Shown: positions 19,460 through 29,115 of the stretch, piece after piece
Layout: every line of letters begins with the position of its first letter
Numbering within the stretch: the stretch's first letter is position 1
Assembly (NCBI GenBank): GCA_016709665.1
Contig: JADJMI010000011.1
Span: 62,001 to 126,000 of the forward strand
DNA length: 64,000 nucleotides
From: Betaproteobacteria bacterium
Lineage (GTDB): Bacteria > Pseudomonadota > Gammaproteobacteria > Burkholderiales > Usitatibacteraceae
Direction: 5' to 3'
Position numbers and translations under genes: made by a program
Notes under the pieces: model-generated
The model's input: the letters and a program-made list of their open reading frames with translations, nothing else
Told to the model about the DNA's origin: nothing
The model's database searches: none

Positions 19460-19489
19460 TTGACGCGCCGGATATGGTAGCGCTATCAT
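19460..19489 (+). promoter_or_regulatory. Operon promoter with overlapping LacI-type operator
   Basis: TTGACG (19460-19465), an 18-nt spacer, then TATCAT (19484-19489). The near-perfect palindrome ATGGTAGCGCTATCAT (19474-19489) covers the spacer end and the whole -10, a classic repression geometry. It resembles the GntR/IdnR operator type of the LacI family. Confidence 0.75.
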
Positions 19490-19574
19490 TTCCCGCCGGC
19501 ACCCGCATGACCGCCCCGAGCCCCGAGAGGACGGCCGCCCGCCGAGCGCCACATTTACCCCCGGAGGAGTCCCC

Positions 19575-20543
19575 ATGAACAAGCTGCTGCTTCGCCTCGC
19601 ATCCGCCCTCACCGCCTTCGCCGCCACGGCGGCCCTGGCCGCCTATCCCGAGCGCACGGTCACGATCGTCGTGCCTTTCCCGCCGGGCGGCTCGTCCGAC
19701 ATCACCGCGCGAACCGTCGCCGCCCGCCTGTCGGAAACCCTCGGCCAGACTTTCCTCATCGAGAACAAGCCCGGCGCCAACGGCGGCATCGGCGCGGCCT
19801 ACGTCGCCAAGGCGAAGCCCGACGGCTACACGCTCTTCGTGGGCTCGATCGGCGTCTTCGCGATCAACCCGGTGCTCTACAAGAACCTGCCCTACGAGCC
19901 CAACCGCGACTTCGACCTGCTTTCGGTCGCCGTGCGCACGCCCAACGCCCTCGTCACGCGCCCGAACTTCCCGGCCAACACCGTCAAGGAATTCGTCGAC
20001 TACGTGAAGAAGAACCCCGGCAAGGTGTCCTTCGCCTCGTCCGGCACGGGCTCTTCGGACCACCTCACCGCCGCGCTCTTCTGGCAGAAGACCGGCACCT
20101 CCGGCATCCATGTCCCGTACAAGGGCGGCAGCGCGGCGCACACGGACCTCATCGGCGGCCAGGTGGACGCGTCGTTCCAGAACCTGGGCTCGATCACCAA
20201 CCACGCGAAGGGCGGCAAGATGAAGCTGCTGGCCGTCACCGGCGACAAGCGCGACCCGGCCGCCCCCAACGCGCCCACGATGACCGAAGGCGGCGTGCCC
20301 GGGCTCGAGGTGTTCTCGTGGCAGGCCTTCGTCGCCCCCAAGGGCCTGCCCAAGGACGTGACGGACCGCCTCGTGCCCGCGCTCATCGCCGCCATCAAGG
20401 ACCCGGGCGTCACGAAGAAGCTCAACGACATCGGCTTCGAGGTCGTGGGCAACACGCCGGCGGAATTCGGCAAGTTCCTGAACGAGGAACTCGCGCGCTG
20501 GAAGGGCGTGGTCGAATCCGGGGGGATCAAGCAGAGTGACTAG
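19575..20543 (+). CDS. TTT-family (Bug/TctC) periplasmic solute receptor 1
   Basis: A 322-residue exported binding protein. The signal peptide covers about residues 1-22, ending 'AALA'. Family landmarks are 'VPFPPGGSSDITAR' near 32, 'IENKPGANGGIGAAYVAK' near 62, 'HVPYKGGSAAHTDLIGGQVD' near 177 and 'FVAPKGLPKDV' near 256. In the family these bind carboxylates for a TctA/TctB permease; no permease gene lies in the window. A strong GGAGGAG ribosome site precedes ATG 19575. It is the first gene of the putative sugar-acid operon. Confidence 0.93.
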   Translation: MNKLLLRLASALTAFAATAALAAYPERTVTIVVPFPPGGSSDITARTVAARLSETLGQTFLIENKPGANGGIGAAYVAKAKPDGYTLFVGSIGVFAINPVLYKNLPYEPNRDFDLLSVAVRTPNALVTRPNFPANTVKEFVDYVKKNPGKVSFASSGTGSSDHLTAALFWQKTGTSGIHVPYKGGSAAHTDLIGGQVDASFQNLGSITNHAKGGKMKLLAVTGDKRDPAAPNAPTMTEGGVPGLEVFSWQAFVAPKGLPKDVTDRLVPALIAAIKDPGVTKKLNDIGFEVVGNTPAEFGKFLNEELARWKGVVESGGIKQSD

Positions 20544-22267
20544 CCGCCGCAAGAAACCGGAGGAGCTCCGGAGCCACCGCTGGTACGGGGTGGACGACCT
20601 GCGCTCCTTCGGGCACCGCTCGCGCACCGCGCAGATGGGCCTCGAAAGGTCGGAGTACGCCGGCAAGCCCGTCATCGCCATCGTCAACACCTGGAGCGAG
20701 ATCAACCCGTGCCACACGCACTTCCGCCAGCGGGCGGAAGAGGTGAAGCGCGGCATCTGGCAGGCGGGCGGCTATCCGGTGGAGATGCCCGCGCTCACGC
20801 TCTCCGAGCCGTTCCAGAAGCCCACCACGATGCTCTACCGCAACCTCCTCGCGATGGAGACGGAGGAACTGCTGCGCAGTTACCCGGCCGACGGCGCCGT
20901 GCTCATGGGCGGGTGCGACAAGACGACGCCCGCCCTCATCATGGGCGCCCTCTCGGCGAACCTGCCGGCCATCTTCCTGCCCGCCGGGCCCATGCTGCGC
21001 GGCGACTACCGCGGGCAGTTCCTGGGCAGCGGCAGCGACACCTGGAAGTACTGGGCCGAGCTTCGCGCGGGCAACATCACGCAGGACGACTGGAAGGAAA
21101 TCGAAAGCGGCATCGCCCGGTCGCCCGGTCACTGCATGACGATGGGCACGGCCTCCACGATGACGAGCGCCGCCGAGGCGATGGGCCTCACGCTGCCGGG
21201 TGCGGCCTCCATCCCAGCACCGGACTCGCGCCACGCGCAGATGGCCTCGCTCACCGGCAAGCGCATCGTCGACATGGTGTGGGAAGACTTGAAGCCCCCA
21301 GGACATCGTCGACGCGCGCGCCATCGACAACGCCGTGACGGCGGTGCTCGCCCTGGGCGGCTCCACCAACGCCGTCGTGCACCTCATCGCCGTGGCCCGG
21401 CGCGCCGGCGTGCCGCTCGACCTCGCGCGCTTCGACGCGCTGGCCCGCCGCACGCCCGTGCTCGCCAACGTGCGCCCCTCGGGCCAGTACCTGATGGAGG
21501 ACTTCTTCTATGCGGGCGGCCTGCGCGGCCTGCTCGCGCGCCTGCCGGACCTGCTGGACGGCACGGCGCTCACCGTGAACGGCCGCACGCTCGGCGAGAA
21601 CGTCTCCGGCAGTCCCGTGTACCAGGACGACGTCATCCGCACCCGCGACAACGCACTCGTGGCGAACAGCGGCCTCGCCGTGCTCACCGGCAACCTCGCG
21701 CCCGATGGGGCCGTGATCAAGCCGGCGGCCATGGAAGCGCGGCTGCAGGTGCACACCGGCCCGGCCGTGGTCTTCCGGAGCTACGACGACATGGCCGCCC
21801 GCATCGACGACCCGGACCTCGCCATCACGGCGGACTCGGTCATCGTCCTGCAGGGCGCGGGCCCGCACGGCGCGCCCGGCATGCCGGAATGGGGCCAGCT
21901 CCCGATCCCGAAGAAGCTGCTGCAGGCGGGCGTGCGCGACATGCTGCGCATTTCCGACGCGCGCATGAGCGGCACGAGCTACGGCGCGTGCGTGCTGCAC
22001 GTGGCGCCCGAATCCCACGTGGGCGGGCCGCTCGCGCTCGTGAAGGACGGCGACCTCGTCTCGCTCGACGTGCCGGCGAGGAAGCTCGAGCTTCTCGTGG
22101 ACGCGGCGGAGCTCGAACGGCGCCGCGCCGCCTGGCAGGCCCCGCCGCGCCATTTCAGCCGCGGCTTCGGCGCGCTCTACCTCGACCACGTCACGCAGGC
22201 CGACCAGGGCTGCGATTTCGATTTCCTCGAGGACGGCGCCGCCACGGCCGATCCCGAGATCCACTGA
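20536..22267 (+). CDS. IlvD/Edd-family sugar-acid dehydratase, frameshifted at a C homopolymer
   Basis: Iron-sulfur dehydratase of the IlvD/Edd family. The start text resembles the L-arabinonate/D-xylonate dehydratase branch, which turns sugar acids into 2-keto-3-deoxy acids. Cluster cysteines are C59 ('NPCHTH'), C127 ('GGCDKTTPA') and C200 ('SPGHCMTMGTA'). The first frame (GTG 20536, 8-nt overlap with the receptor gene) runs to about codon 254. At a run of five C (21295-21299) the frame must shift by one base to continue with 'DIVDARAIDNAVTAVLALGG' and on to the stop at 22265-22267. Both halves align end to end with one family member of about 577 residues, so a one-base homopolymer error is likelier than a decayed gene. 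Confidence 0.85.
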
Positions 22268-22277
22268 AAGCACCGCC

Positions 22278-23216
22278 TTGAAGCCGAACGTCCTGCAACT
22301 CGGTCCGTTGCACCCGATCGTCGAGAAGGGCCTCGCGGAACGCTACACGCGCCTTCACCTGGGCGAGGCGAAGGACGCGAAGGCCTTCCTCGCCGAGCAC
22401 GCCGCGACGATCGACGCCGTCGTCTCCTCCAGCCGCAACGGCGTGAACGCCGCACTCCTCGATTCGCTCCCGAACCTGAAGATGGTCTCCCACTTCGGCG
22501 TGGGCTACGACAACGTCGACGCCGGGCACGCGAAGTCGAAGGGCATCGTCGTCTCGAACACGCCCGACGTGCTCACCGACTGCGTGGCGGACCTCGCCAT
22601 CGCGCTCATGATCGACGTGGCGCGCGGCCTCACCGCCGGCGACCGCTACGTGCGCCGCGGCGACTGGCCGGTGAAGGGACCCATGCCTCTGCTCGCGAAG
22701 GTGAGCGGCAAGCGCCTGGGCATCGTGGGCCTGGGCCGCATCGGCCAGGCCATCGCGAAGCGCGCCGAGGGATTCGGCATGCCGATCCGCTACCACAACC
22801 GCAAGCCGGTGGCCGGCTCGCCCTACGGCTACGAGGCCTCCCTCGAGTCGCTCGCGAGGAACAGCGATTTCCTCATGGTCGCCACCTCCGGCGGCGGCGC
22901 CACGAAGGGCCTCGTCTCGCGCGCGGTGCTCGAGGCGCTGGGCCCCAAGGGCTTCGTGATCAACATCGCCCGCGGCTCGGTGATCGACGAGCCGGCGATC
23001 CTCGAGTTCCTGCAGCTGAAGAAGATCGCCGGCGCCGCCCTCGACGTGTTCGTGGACGAGCCGCGCGTGCCCGAAGCCTTTTTCACCCTCGAGAACGTCG
23101 TGCTCGCGCCGCACATCGCGAGCGCCACCGTGGAAACGCGCGCCGCCATGGCGAACCTCGTGCTCGAAAACCTAGACCGGTTCTTCGCGACCGGCAAGCC
23201 CGCCACCCCGGTCTGA
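22278..23216 (+). CDS. D-isomer-specific 2-hydroxyacid dehydrogenase (GhrB-like)
   Basis: NAD(P)-dependent reductase of 2-keto acids, 312 residues from TTG at 22278. The nucleotide loop 'GLGRIG' is at 151-156. The catalytic set is R232 ('NIARGSVID'), E261 ('DEPRVPE') and H279 ('PHIAS'). In a sugar-acid operon it could reduce tartronate semialdehyde, hydroxypyruvate or glyoxylate released by the aldolase; that is inference from context. It starts 10 nt after the dehydratase stop. Confidence 0.9.
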   Translation: MKPNVLQLGPLHPIVEKGLAERYTRLHLGEAKDAKAFLAEHAATIDAVVSSSRNGVNAALLDSLPNLKMVSHFGVGYDNVDAGHAKSKGIVVSNTPDVLTDCVADLAIALMIDVARGLTAGDRYVRRGDWPVKGPMPLLAKVSGKRLGIVGLGRIGQAIAKRAEGFGMPIRYHNRKPVAGSPYGYEASLESLARNSDFLMVATSGGGATKGLVSRAVLEALGPKGFVINIARGSVIDEPAILEFLQLKKIAGAALDVFVDEPRVPEAFFTLENVVLAPHIASATVETRAAMANLVLENLDRFFATGKPATPV

Positions 23217-23240
23217 CCCCTCACCCCCCGGAGCCCTTCC

Positions 23241-24215
23241 ATGACCCTGTCCCCCAGCAAGATCCTCGCCGGCCTCGCCGTGCTCCTCGCGGCCACCGCG
23301 GTGAACGCCCAGCCGTATCCGTCCAAGTCCATCAAGATCGTCGTGCCCTACCCGCCGGGCGGCACCTCGGACATCCTCGCCCGCTCGGTCGGCCAGAAGC
23401 TCACCGAGACGCTCGGCCAGTCGGTGATCGTGGAGAACAAGCCCGGCGCCACCGGCAACATCGGCGCGGACTTCGTCGCCAAGTCGCCGGCCGACGGCTA
23501 CACGCTGCTGCTCGCGGACATCGGCTCGCTCGCCATCGCGCCGAGCGTCTTCAAGACGCTGCCGTTCGATCCGGTGAAGGACTTCGCGCCCGTCATCATG
23601 GTCGCGTACTCCCCGCATATCCTCGCCGCGCACCCGTCGGTGGCCGCGAAGGACGCGAAGGAACTCGTCGCCCTCGCGAAGGCGAAGCCGGATTCGCTCA
23701 ACTTCGCCATTTCCGGCATCGGCGGCGCCAACCACCTGGCCGGCATCGACTTCGCGATGCGCACCGGCATCAAGTGGACGTACATCCCGTACAAGGGCGG
23801 CTCGCAGGCCATCGCCGACGTGATGGGCGGCCAGGCGCAGGTGCTCTTCAACGGCATGCTCGCCACGTACCCGGCGGTGAAGGACGGCAAGCTGAAGGCC
23901 CTCGCCATCTCGAGCGCCAAGCGCTTCGCGGCCGCGCCCGACGTGCCGACCGTCGCCGAATCCGCGGGGCTCCCGGGCTTCGAGACGGGCTCCTTCCAGG
24001 GCATCGTGGCGCCCGCCGGCACGCCGGCCGACGTCGTCGCGAAGCTGCACGCGACCATCACGAAGATCCTCGCCACCCCCGACATGCAGGAACGCCTCCT
24101 GAAGGCCGGCGCCGAGACGCGCCCCGGCACGTCGGCCCAGTTCGGCGCATTCATCGTCGACGAGAAGGCGCGCTGGGCGAAAGTGGTGAAGGAATCCGGC
24201 GCCAAGTTCGACTGA
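23241..24215 (+). CDS. TTT-family (Bug/TctC) periplasmic solute receptor 2
   Basis: A 324-residue exported receptor with a signal peptide to about residue 23 ('VNAQPYP'). It keeps the same landmarks as receptor 1: 'VVPYPPGGTSDILARSVG', 'VENKPGATGNIGADFVAK', 'YIPYKGGSQAIADVMGGQAQ' and 'GIVAPAGTPADVV'. It is clearly diverged from receptor 1, so this is an old duplication or independent recruitment rather than a recent copy. Two receptors in one operon without TctA/B suggest they feed a permease encoded elsewhere. Confidence 0.93.
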   Translation: MTLSPSKILAGLAVLLAATAVNAQPYPSKSIKIVVPYPPGGTSDILARSVGQKLTETLGQSVIVENKPGATGNIGADFVAKSPADGYTLLLADIGSLAIAPSVFKTLPFDPVKDFAPVIMVAYSPHILAAHPSVAAKDAKELVALAKAKPDSLNFAISGIGGANHLAGIDFAMRTGIKWTYIPYKGGSQAIADVMGGQAQVLFNGMLATYPAVKDGKLKALAISSAKRFAAAPDVPTVAESAGLPGFETGSFQGIVAPAGTPADVVAKLHATITKILATPDMQERLLKAGAETRPGTSAQFGAFIVDEKARWAKVVKESGAKFD

Positions 24216-24232
24216 CCCCGACGGAGAAGACC

Positions 24233-25009
24233 ATGGCCACCCCCTACACCTCGCCACCGAACTCCTTCAAGCGCGATCTCGTCGCCGGCAAGCGCCTCAT
24301 CGGCTGCTGGTGCTCGCTCGCCAATGCGAGCACCGCCGAGGTGCTCGGCCTCGCCGGCTTCGACTGGCTGCTCGTCGACGGCGAGCACGCGCCCAACGAC
24401 GTCACCTCGCTCGTCCCGCAGCTCATGGCCCTCAAGGACAGCGTGAGCGCGCCGGTGGTGCGCCCGCCGTGGAACGAGCCGGTGATCATCAAGCGGCTGC
24501 TCGACGCGGGCTTCCACAATTTCCTGCTGCCGTTCGTCGAGAACGCGGAGCAGGCGACCGCGGCCGTCGCCTCCACGCGCTACCCGCCGCGCGGCATCCG
24601 CGGCGTGTCTGTCTCGCAGCGCGGCAACAAGTTCGGCACGGTGCCGGATTACCTCAAGATCAGCGACGACCACATCACGGTGCTGGTGCAGATCGAAAGC
24701 CGGCCGGGCCTCGAGAACGTGGACGCGATCGCGAAGGTCGACGGCATCGACGGCGTGTTCGTGGGCCCGCAGGATCTCGCGGCGGCCCTGGGCCACCTCG
24801 GCAACCCCTCCCACCCGGACGTGCAGGCGGCCATGAAGCACCTGTTCGAGCGCACGCGCGCGGCGGGCAAGGCCGCGGGCACGCTCGCGCCGGTGGAAGC
24901 CGACGCGCGCCGTTACATGGAATGGGGCGCGAGCTTCGTCGCGGTGGGCAGCGACCTCGGCCTGTTCCGCGCGGCCACGCAGGCGCTTCGCGACAAGTTC
25001 AATACGTAA
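24233..25009 (+). CDS. HpcH/HpaI-family class II aldolase (GarL-like)
   Basis: A 258-residue metal-dependent pyruvate aldolase. The catalytic 'LLVDGEHAPND' (H52) and 'VVRPPWNEP' match the family, with metal ligands in 'VQIESRPG' and 'VGPQDLAAALG'. The family cleaves 2-keto-3-deoxy acids such as 2-keto-3-deoxyglucarate, or 4-hydroxy-2-oxoheptanedioate. Following a dehydratase, the first reaction type fits best. ATG at 24233 has GGAGAAG upstream. It is the last gene of the operon; no clear terminator is seen before the convergent flavoprotein gene. Confidence 0.92.
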   Translation: MATPYTSPPNSFKRDLVAGKRLIGCWCSLANASTAEVLGLAGFDWLLVDGEHAPNDVTSLVPQLMALKDSVSAPVVRPPWNEPVIIKRLLDAGFHNFLLPFVENAEQATAAVASTRYPPRGIRGVSVSQRGNKFGTVPDYLKISDDHITVLVQIESRPGLENVDAIAKVDGIDGVFVGPQDLAAALGHLGNPSHPDVQAAMKHLFERTRAAGKAAGTLAPVEADARRYMEWGASFVAVGSDLGLFRAATQALRDKFNT

Positions 25010-25045
25010 GCCGCCCGGCCACCCGGCGAACGGGACCGCTCGACG

Positions 25046-26242
25046 CTACGCCGCTTCCCCGGCGGCGTGGCCCGAAGCCCACGCCCACTGGAAGTTGAAT
25101 CCCCCGAGGTGGCCGGTCACGTCGACGGCCTCCCCGACGAAGTAAAGCCCCGGCACCGCGAGGGCCTGCATCGTCTTCGAGCTGAGGCCCCGCGTGTCCA
25201 CGCCGCCCAGCGTCACCTCGGCCTTGTTCCAGCCGAGGGTGCCCGAGGGATGGATCGCCCACGCGCCGAGGGCCTTCGCGGCGCTCTCCAGCGTCTTCGA
25301 CGGGAGCTCCGCCAGCGGCTTCACGAGACCGTGGGCCGCGCACCAGGTGTCCGCGAACCGCTTCGGCCAGCGCTCCGCGAGCAACGCCGCCGGCATCGCC
25401 TTTTCGCGCCGCCTCGCCTCCAGCCAGTCGCGCGCGCGCTCGCCCGGCAGCAGGTTCACGAGAATGGGATCGGATGCCGGCCCCGACTGCCAGTAGGAGG
25501 ACGCCTGGAGGATGGCCGGCCCCGAAAGCCCGCGGTGCGTGAAGAGCAGGCTCTCGCGGAAGCGGCCGCCGCGGCAGGATGCCTCCACCTCGATCGAAGC
25601 CCCCGCCAATTCGCCGTAGAGCGCGAGATCGGCGCCATCGAGCGATAGCGGGACGAGGGCCGGCTTCGGCGTCACCACCGCGAGTCCGAACTGCTCCGCG
25701 AGCCGGTAGGCGAAGGGCGTGGCGCCGATCTTGGGCACGGTGAGGCCGCCGGTCGCCACGATGAGCGAAGCGCAGTCGACCGGCCCTTCGCCCGTGGCCA
25801 CGCGAAAGCCGCCCTCGATGCGATCCACCGCGCCCACCTCGCACGGCCGCCGCCACCGGACGCCGCCCGCGTCGCATTCCGCGCGAAGCATGTCGATCAC
25901 CTGCACGGCACTGCCGTCGCAGAAGAGCTGGCCGAGCGTCTTCTCGTGGTACGCGATGCCGTGCTTCTCGACGAGGGCGACGAAGTGCCGCGGCGTGTAG
26001 CGCGCCAGCGCGGAGCGGCAGAAATCGGGGTTCGCCGAGAGGTAGTCGCGCCAGGTGGCGTGCAGGTTGGTGAAGTTGCACCGCCCGCCGCCGGAGATGC
26101 GGATCTTCTCGCCGAGTTCCCGGTAGTGGTCGACAAGGAGCACGCGCCGCCCGCGCGCGCCCGCGGTGGCCGCGGCCATCATGCCGGCGGCGCCGGCGCC
26201 GATGACGACGACGTCGAATGTCGCGGGGGGGGAATCGATCAC
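25046..26242 (-). CDS. HI0933/YhiN-type FAD-dependent oxidoreductase
   Basis: A 398-residue flavoprotein. The Rossmann loop 'VVVIGAGAAGMMAAATAG' is at about 10-27, followed by 'LGEKIRISGGGRCNFTN' (the family signature) near 43-59. It ends 'GLYFVGEAVDVTGHLGGFNFQWAWASGHAAG', the usual C-terminal FAD motif of the family. The physiological substrate is unknown. It is convergent with the aldolase operon. Confidence 0.9.
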   Translation of the reverse strand: MIDSPPATFDVVVIGAGAAGMMAAATAGARGRRVLLVDHYRELGEKIRISGGGRCNFTNLHATWRDYLSANPDFCRSALARYTPRHFVALVEKHGIAYHEKTLGQLFCDGSAVQVIDMLRAECDAGGVRWRRPCEVGAVDRIEGGFRVATGEGPVDCASLIVATGGLTVPKIGATPFAYRLAEQFGLAVVTPKPALVPLSLDGADLALYGELAGASIEVEASCRGGRFRESLLFTHRGLSGPAILQASSYWQSGPASDPILVNLLPGERARDWLEARRREKAMPAALLAERWPKRFADTWCAAHGLVKPLAELPSKTLESAAKALGAWAIHPSGTLGWNKAEVTLGGVDTRGLSSKTMQALAVPGLYFVGEAVDVTGHLGGFNFQWAWASGHAAGEAA

Positions 26243-26309
26243 GGAGGCGGGCTCGGGGCTCGGTGGACCGAGTCTAGCAAGCCGCGGCTTCCATTCGGGC
26301 CGGGCACGC

Positions 26310-27920
26310 CTAGCCGCGGGTCGGCTCCCGCGAGAAGGTCATCTCGCGCTGGTCGAGTTCCTCCTCCAGCAGCAGGAACACCTCGTCGTTCACGAGATTC
26401 TTCTCGGCGAGATCGCGAAGGCAGGCGCGTTCGGCCTCGATGCCCGCGAGCCGCAGCGACCGGGCGCTCGCCACGCGCTGGGCTCCCATCTCGGCCAGGC
26501 GCGGCCCGCCCTCGGCCATGGCCACGCGTCCCTCGTAGCGGGTCATCAGGGTCTCGGCGTACTCGCGGTCCTGCGAATCGGCCAGGCGCACCATGGCGGG
26601 CGAGAGCGCCTCGAGGGCCGCGCGCGCCATCTCGGCCCGCGCGAGCTTCTCCTCGATCTCGCCGCCGTCGCCGGGCGCGTCGAGCCGCCGGATGATGTAC
26701 GGGAACGAGATGCCGTTGATTCCCAGCGTGAGGATGATCGTCGCCGCGGCGAGGAAGATCACGAGGCCTCGCTCGGGAAGCGGCATCCAGTCCCGCGTGA
26801 GCAGGGGCACCGAGAGCGCCGCCGCGAGCGTGATGGACCCGCGCACCGCCGCCCAGGAGAGCAGGAACAGGCGCTTCGCGTCGGGCCCCTTGTGCCCGCC
26901 GGACCAGCCCCAGTCCAGCTTGAAGCGCGCCCAGGCCGAGGCCCAGACCCAGCCGAATCGCAGCCCCATGAGGACCGCCCAGAGCGCGAAAGCGAGGAAG
27001 GCGAGGTAGGCGACGCCGTAGGACTCCACGCCGGCGACCATGTGACGAAGCTGCAGCCCCAGCAGCACGAAGACCAGGCCGTTGAACACGTAGCTGATCA
27101 TCTTCCAGAATTCGCGCGAATGCCGCCGGCCCTCGACGGACAGGCCCTTCACTTCCTGGCCGCCGGCCCACAGGCCCGAAGTGACGACCGCGAGGATGCC
27201 CGAGACGTGCAGCGACTCCGCCGCGAGGTAGGCGGCGTAGGGTACGAGCACGGTGAGGAGCGAATAGAGCGCCGGGTCGTCGGAGCCGTAGGCGAGCACC
27301 TTCTCCCGCAGCTTGCGGCCCAGCCATTCGACGACGATTCCCACGAGGACGCCGCCGCCGGAGAGGACCACGAACTGCATCCCCACCTCGCCGAACGTCA
27401 CGGTGCTCGAGGCCACCGCGGCCACCACCGCGAGCTTGAAGGCGACGAGGCCCGTCGCGTCGTTGAGCAGGCTTTCCGCGTTCACGATGTGCGTGACGCG
27501 CGCGGGCAGCGGCAGTTCGGAGGTCGTCGCGACCGTGGCGACGGCGTCGGTCGGCGAGACGATCGCACCGAGGGTGAAGGCGACCGCCAGGGGCATCGCC
27601 GGCACGAGCCAGTGGATGAAGTAGCCCACGCAGACCACCGTCACGACCACGAGCCCGAGCGCGAGACCGAGCACCGGCTTGATCACGCGCAGCAGGTCGC
27701 GCCGGGGCAGGATGCGCGCGTCCGCGAAGAGCAGCGGCGGGATGAAGAGCAGGAGGAAGACTTCCGGATCGACGTCGATGTGGTCGAGGCCCGGCACGAA
27801 GGAAGCGCCCGCCCCGACGATCACCAGGAAGATCGGCAGGGGGATGCGGGAGAACCGCACGAGGGCGCCCGCGACGACGACGATGAGCAGGAGGACGAGC
27901 GCGAGATCGATGACTTGCAT
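26310..27920 (-). CDS. Na+/H+ antiporter, CPA1/NhaP type
   Basis: A 536-residue membrane antiporter with about 12 hydrophobic segments in residues 1-400. 'GAIVSPTDAVAT' near 122 and 'NAESLLNDATGLVAFKLA' near 151 carry the paired acidic residues of the ion site, and 'AVRGSITLAAALSVPLL' near 377 is the conserved arginine segment. A cytoplasmic helical tail follows from about 425. It is a stand-alone unit. Confidence 0.92.
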   Translation of the reverse strand: MQVIDLALVLLLIVVVAGALVRFSRIPLPIFLVIVGAGASFVPGLDHIDVDPEVFLLLFIPPLLFADARILPRRDLLRVIKPVLGLALGLVVVTVVCVGYFIHWLVPAMPLAVAFTLGAIVSPTDAVATVATTSELPLPARVTHIVNAESLLNDATGLVAFKLAVVAAVASSTVTFGEVGMQFVVLSGGGVLVGIVVEWLGRKLREKVLAYGSDDPALYSLLTVLVPYAAYLAAESLHVSGILAVVTSGLWAGGQEVKGLSVEGRRHSREFWKMISYVFNGLVFVLLGLQLRHMVAGVESYGVAYLAFLAFALWAVLMGLRFGWVWASAWARFKLDWGWSGGHKGPDAKRLFLLSWAAVRGSITLAAALSVPLLTRDWMPLPERGLVIFLAAATIILTLGINGISFPYIIRRLDAPGDGGEIEEKLARAEMARAALEALSPAMVRLADSQDREYAETLMTRYEGRVAMAEGGPRLAEMGAQRVASARSLRLAGIEAERACLRDLAEKNLVNDEVFLLLEEELDQREMTFSREPTRG

Positions 27921-28026
27921 GGGGAGGATGCGGAACGGCTCGGCGGGAAGCCTTCATCATCCCCCCAAGCGGCGCCCCGGCATTTGTGCGAAGGCAAGGC
28001 GCCGTGCCCCACGACGGGGCGGCCGA

Positions 28027-29052
28027 TCAGGGGCTGCGGACCGGGTTTCCGGCGCGCGTGCGCCCGAAGAAGGGGTATTGGGGGTCCGAATACCCCGGGG
28101 TGGACGGGTGGCCGGGGCGCACCAGGGAATCCACGAAGGCTTCGTCTTCCGAATTCCACGCGTAATCCAGCGCCCCGAGGTACTCCTCCCACTGCGCCAG
28201 CGTGCGTGGCCCGGCGAGGACGGAAGTGACGATCTCGCTCGCCAGCACCCAGGCCGTGGCGAACTGGCCGGGGGTGATGCCGCGGGATTTCGCGTGTTCC
28301 GCGAACCGGCGCGCGTGCTCCATCGATTCGGCACGGAATTCCGTCTCCATCAGGCGGCGATCCTTCACGCCGGCGCGCGAGCCGTCCGGCGGCGCGGCCC
28401 CGGGCGCGTACTTGCCCGTGAGCACGCCGCGCGCGAGCGGGCTGTACGGCACGACGCCGAGCCCGTAGTAGGCGCAGGCCGGCAGCACCTCGACCTCCGG
28501 CATGCGGTTCATCGCGTTGTAGTACGGTTGCACGCACACCGGCCGCGGCATGCCGAGCTGGTCGGCGACGCGGATGGCCTCGGCCAGGCGCCAGCCGCGG
28601 AAGTTCGAGATCGCCCAGTGGCGCACGGTGCCCTCGGCGAGGAACTCGTCCATCGTCCGCAGCGTTTCCGCGAGCGGCGTGGTGAAGTCGTCCTTGTGCA
28701 GGTAGTAGACGTCGATGTAGTCGGTGTCCAGCCGCTCGAGGCTCGCTTCGAGCGCCGCCTGCAGGTGCCCGCGCGAGAGCCCCTTGTCGTTGGGGCCGGG
28801 GCCGGTGGGGTTCGCCACCTTGGTCGCGAGCACCCAGTGGGCGCGATCGGCCTTGACGAGCTCGCCCACGATTCGCTCCGAGGCGCCCTTGGCGTACATG
28901 TTGGCCGTGTCGATGAAATTCACGCCCGCGGCCTTCGCGTGCGCGACGATCCTCGCGGCCTCGTCGCCGTCCGTACGGTCGCCGAACATCATCGTGCCGA
29001 GGCAGATGGGGGAGACGGCGACGCCGTTCTCGCCGAGCTTGCGGTATTTCAT
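28027..29052 (-). CDS. Aldo/keto reductase
   Basis: A 341-residue NADPH-dependent TIM-barrel reductase. The catalytic tetrad is in place: Asp in 'FIDTANMY', Tyr in 'MYAKGASE', Lys in 'LATKVAN' and His in 'YYLHKDDF'. The phosphate-binding region 'VLAGPRTLAQWEEYLGALDY' is near the C-terminus. The subfamily cannot be fixed. GGGAGGC lies just before the ATG. An upstream terminator (29074-29093) separates it from the small gene behind it. Confidence 0.9.
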   Translation of the reverse strand: MKYRKLGENGVAVSPICLGTMMFGDRTDGDEAARIVAHAKAAGVNFIDTANMYAKGASERIVGELVKADRAHWVLATKVANPTGPGPNDKGLSRGHLQAALEASLERLDTDYIDVYYLHKDDFTTPLAETLRTMDEFLAEGTVRHWAISNFRGWRLAEAIRVADQLGMPRPVCVQPYYNAMNRMPEVEVLPACAYYGLGVVPYSPLARGVLTGKYAPGAAPPDGSRAGVKDRRLMETEFRAESMEHARRFAEHAKSRGITPGQFATAWVLASEIVTSVLAGPRTLAQWEEYLGALDYAWNSEDEAFVDSLVRPGHPSTPGYSDPQYPFFGRTRAGNPVRSP

Positions 29053-29073
29053 GGGAGGCTCCCTGAAAAAAAG

Positions 29074-29093
29074 GGCCCCGCCGAAGCGGGGCC
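29074..29093 (-). terminator. Rho-independent terminator with UUCG-type loop
   Basis: On the minus strand the stem is GGCCCCGC/GCGGGGCC-like with a CTTCGG loop, followed by TTTTTTT (29072..29066). It closes a transcript coming from the small ORF at 29116-29301. Its core is identical to the groEL terminator core. Confidence 0.85.
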
Positions 29094-29115
29094 GCCCTGT
29101 CGCGTTGCGACGATC

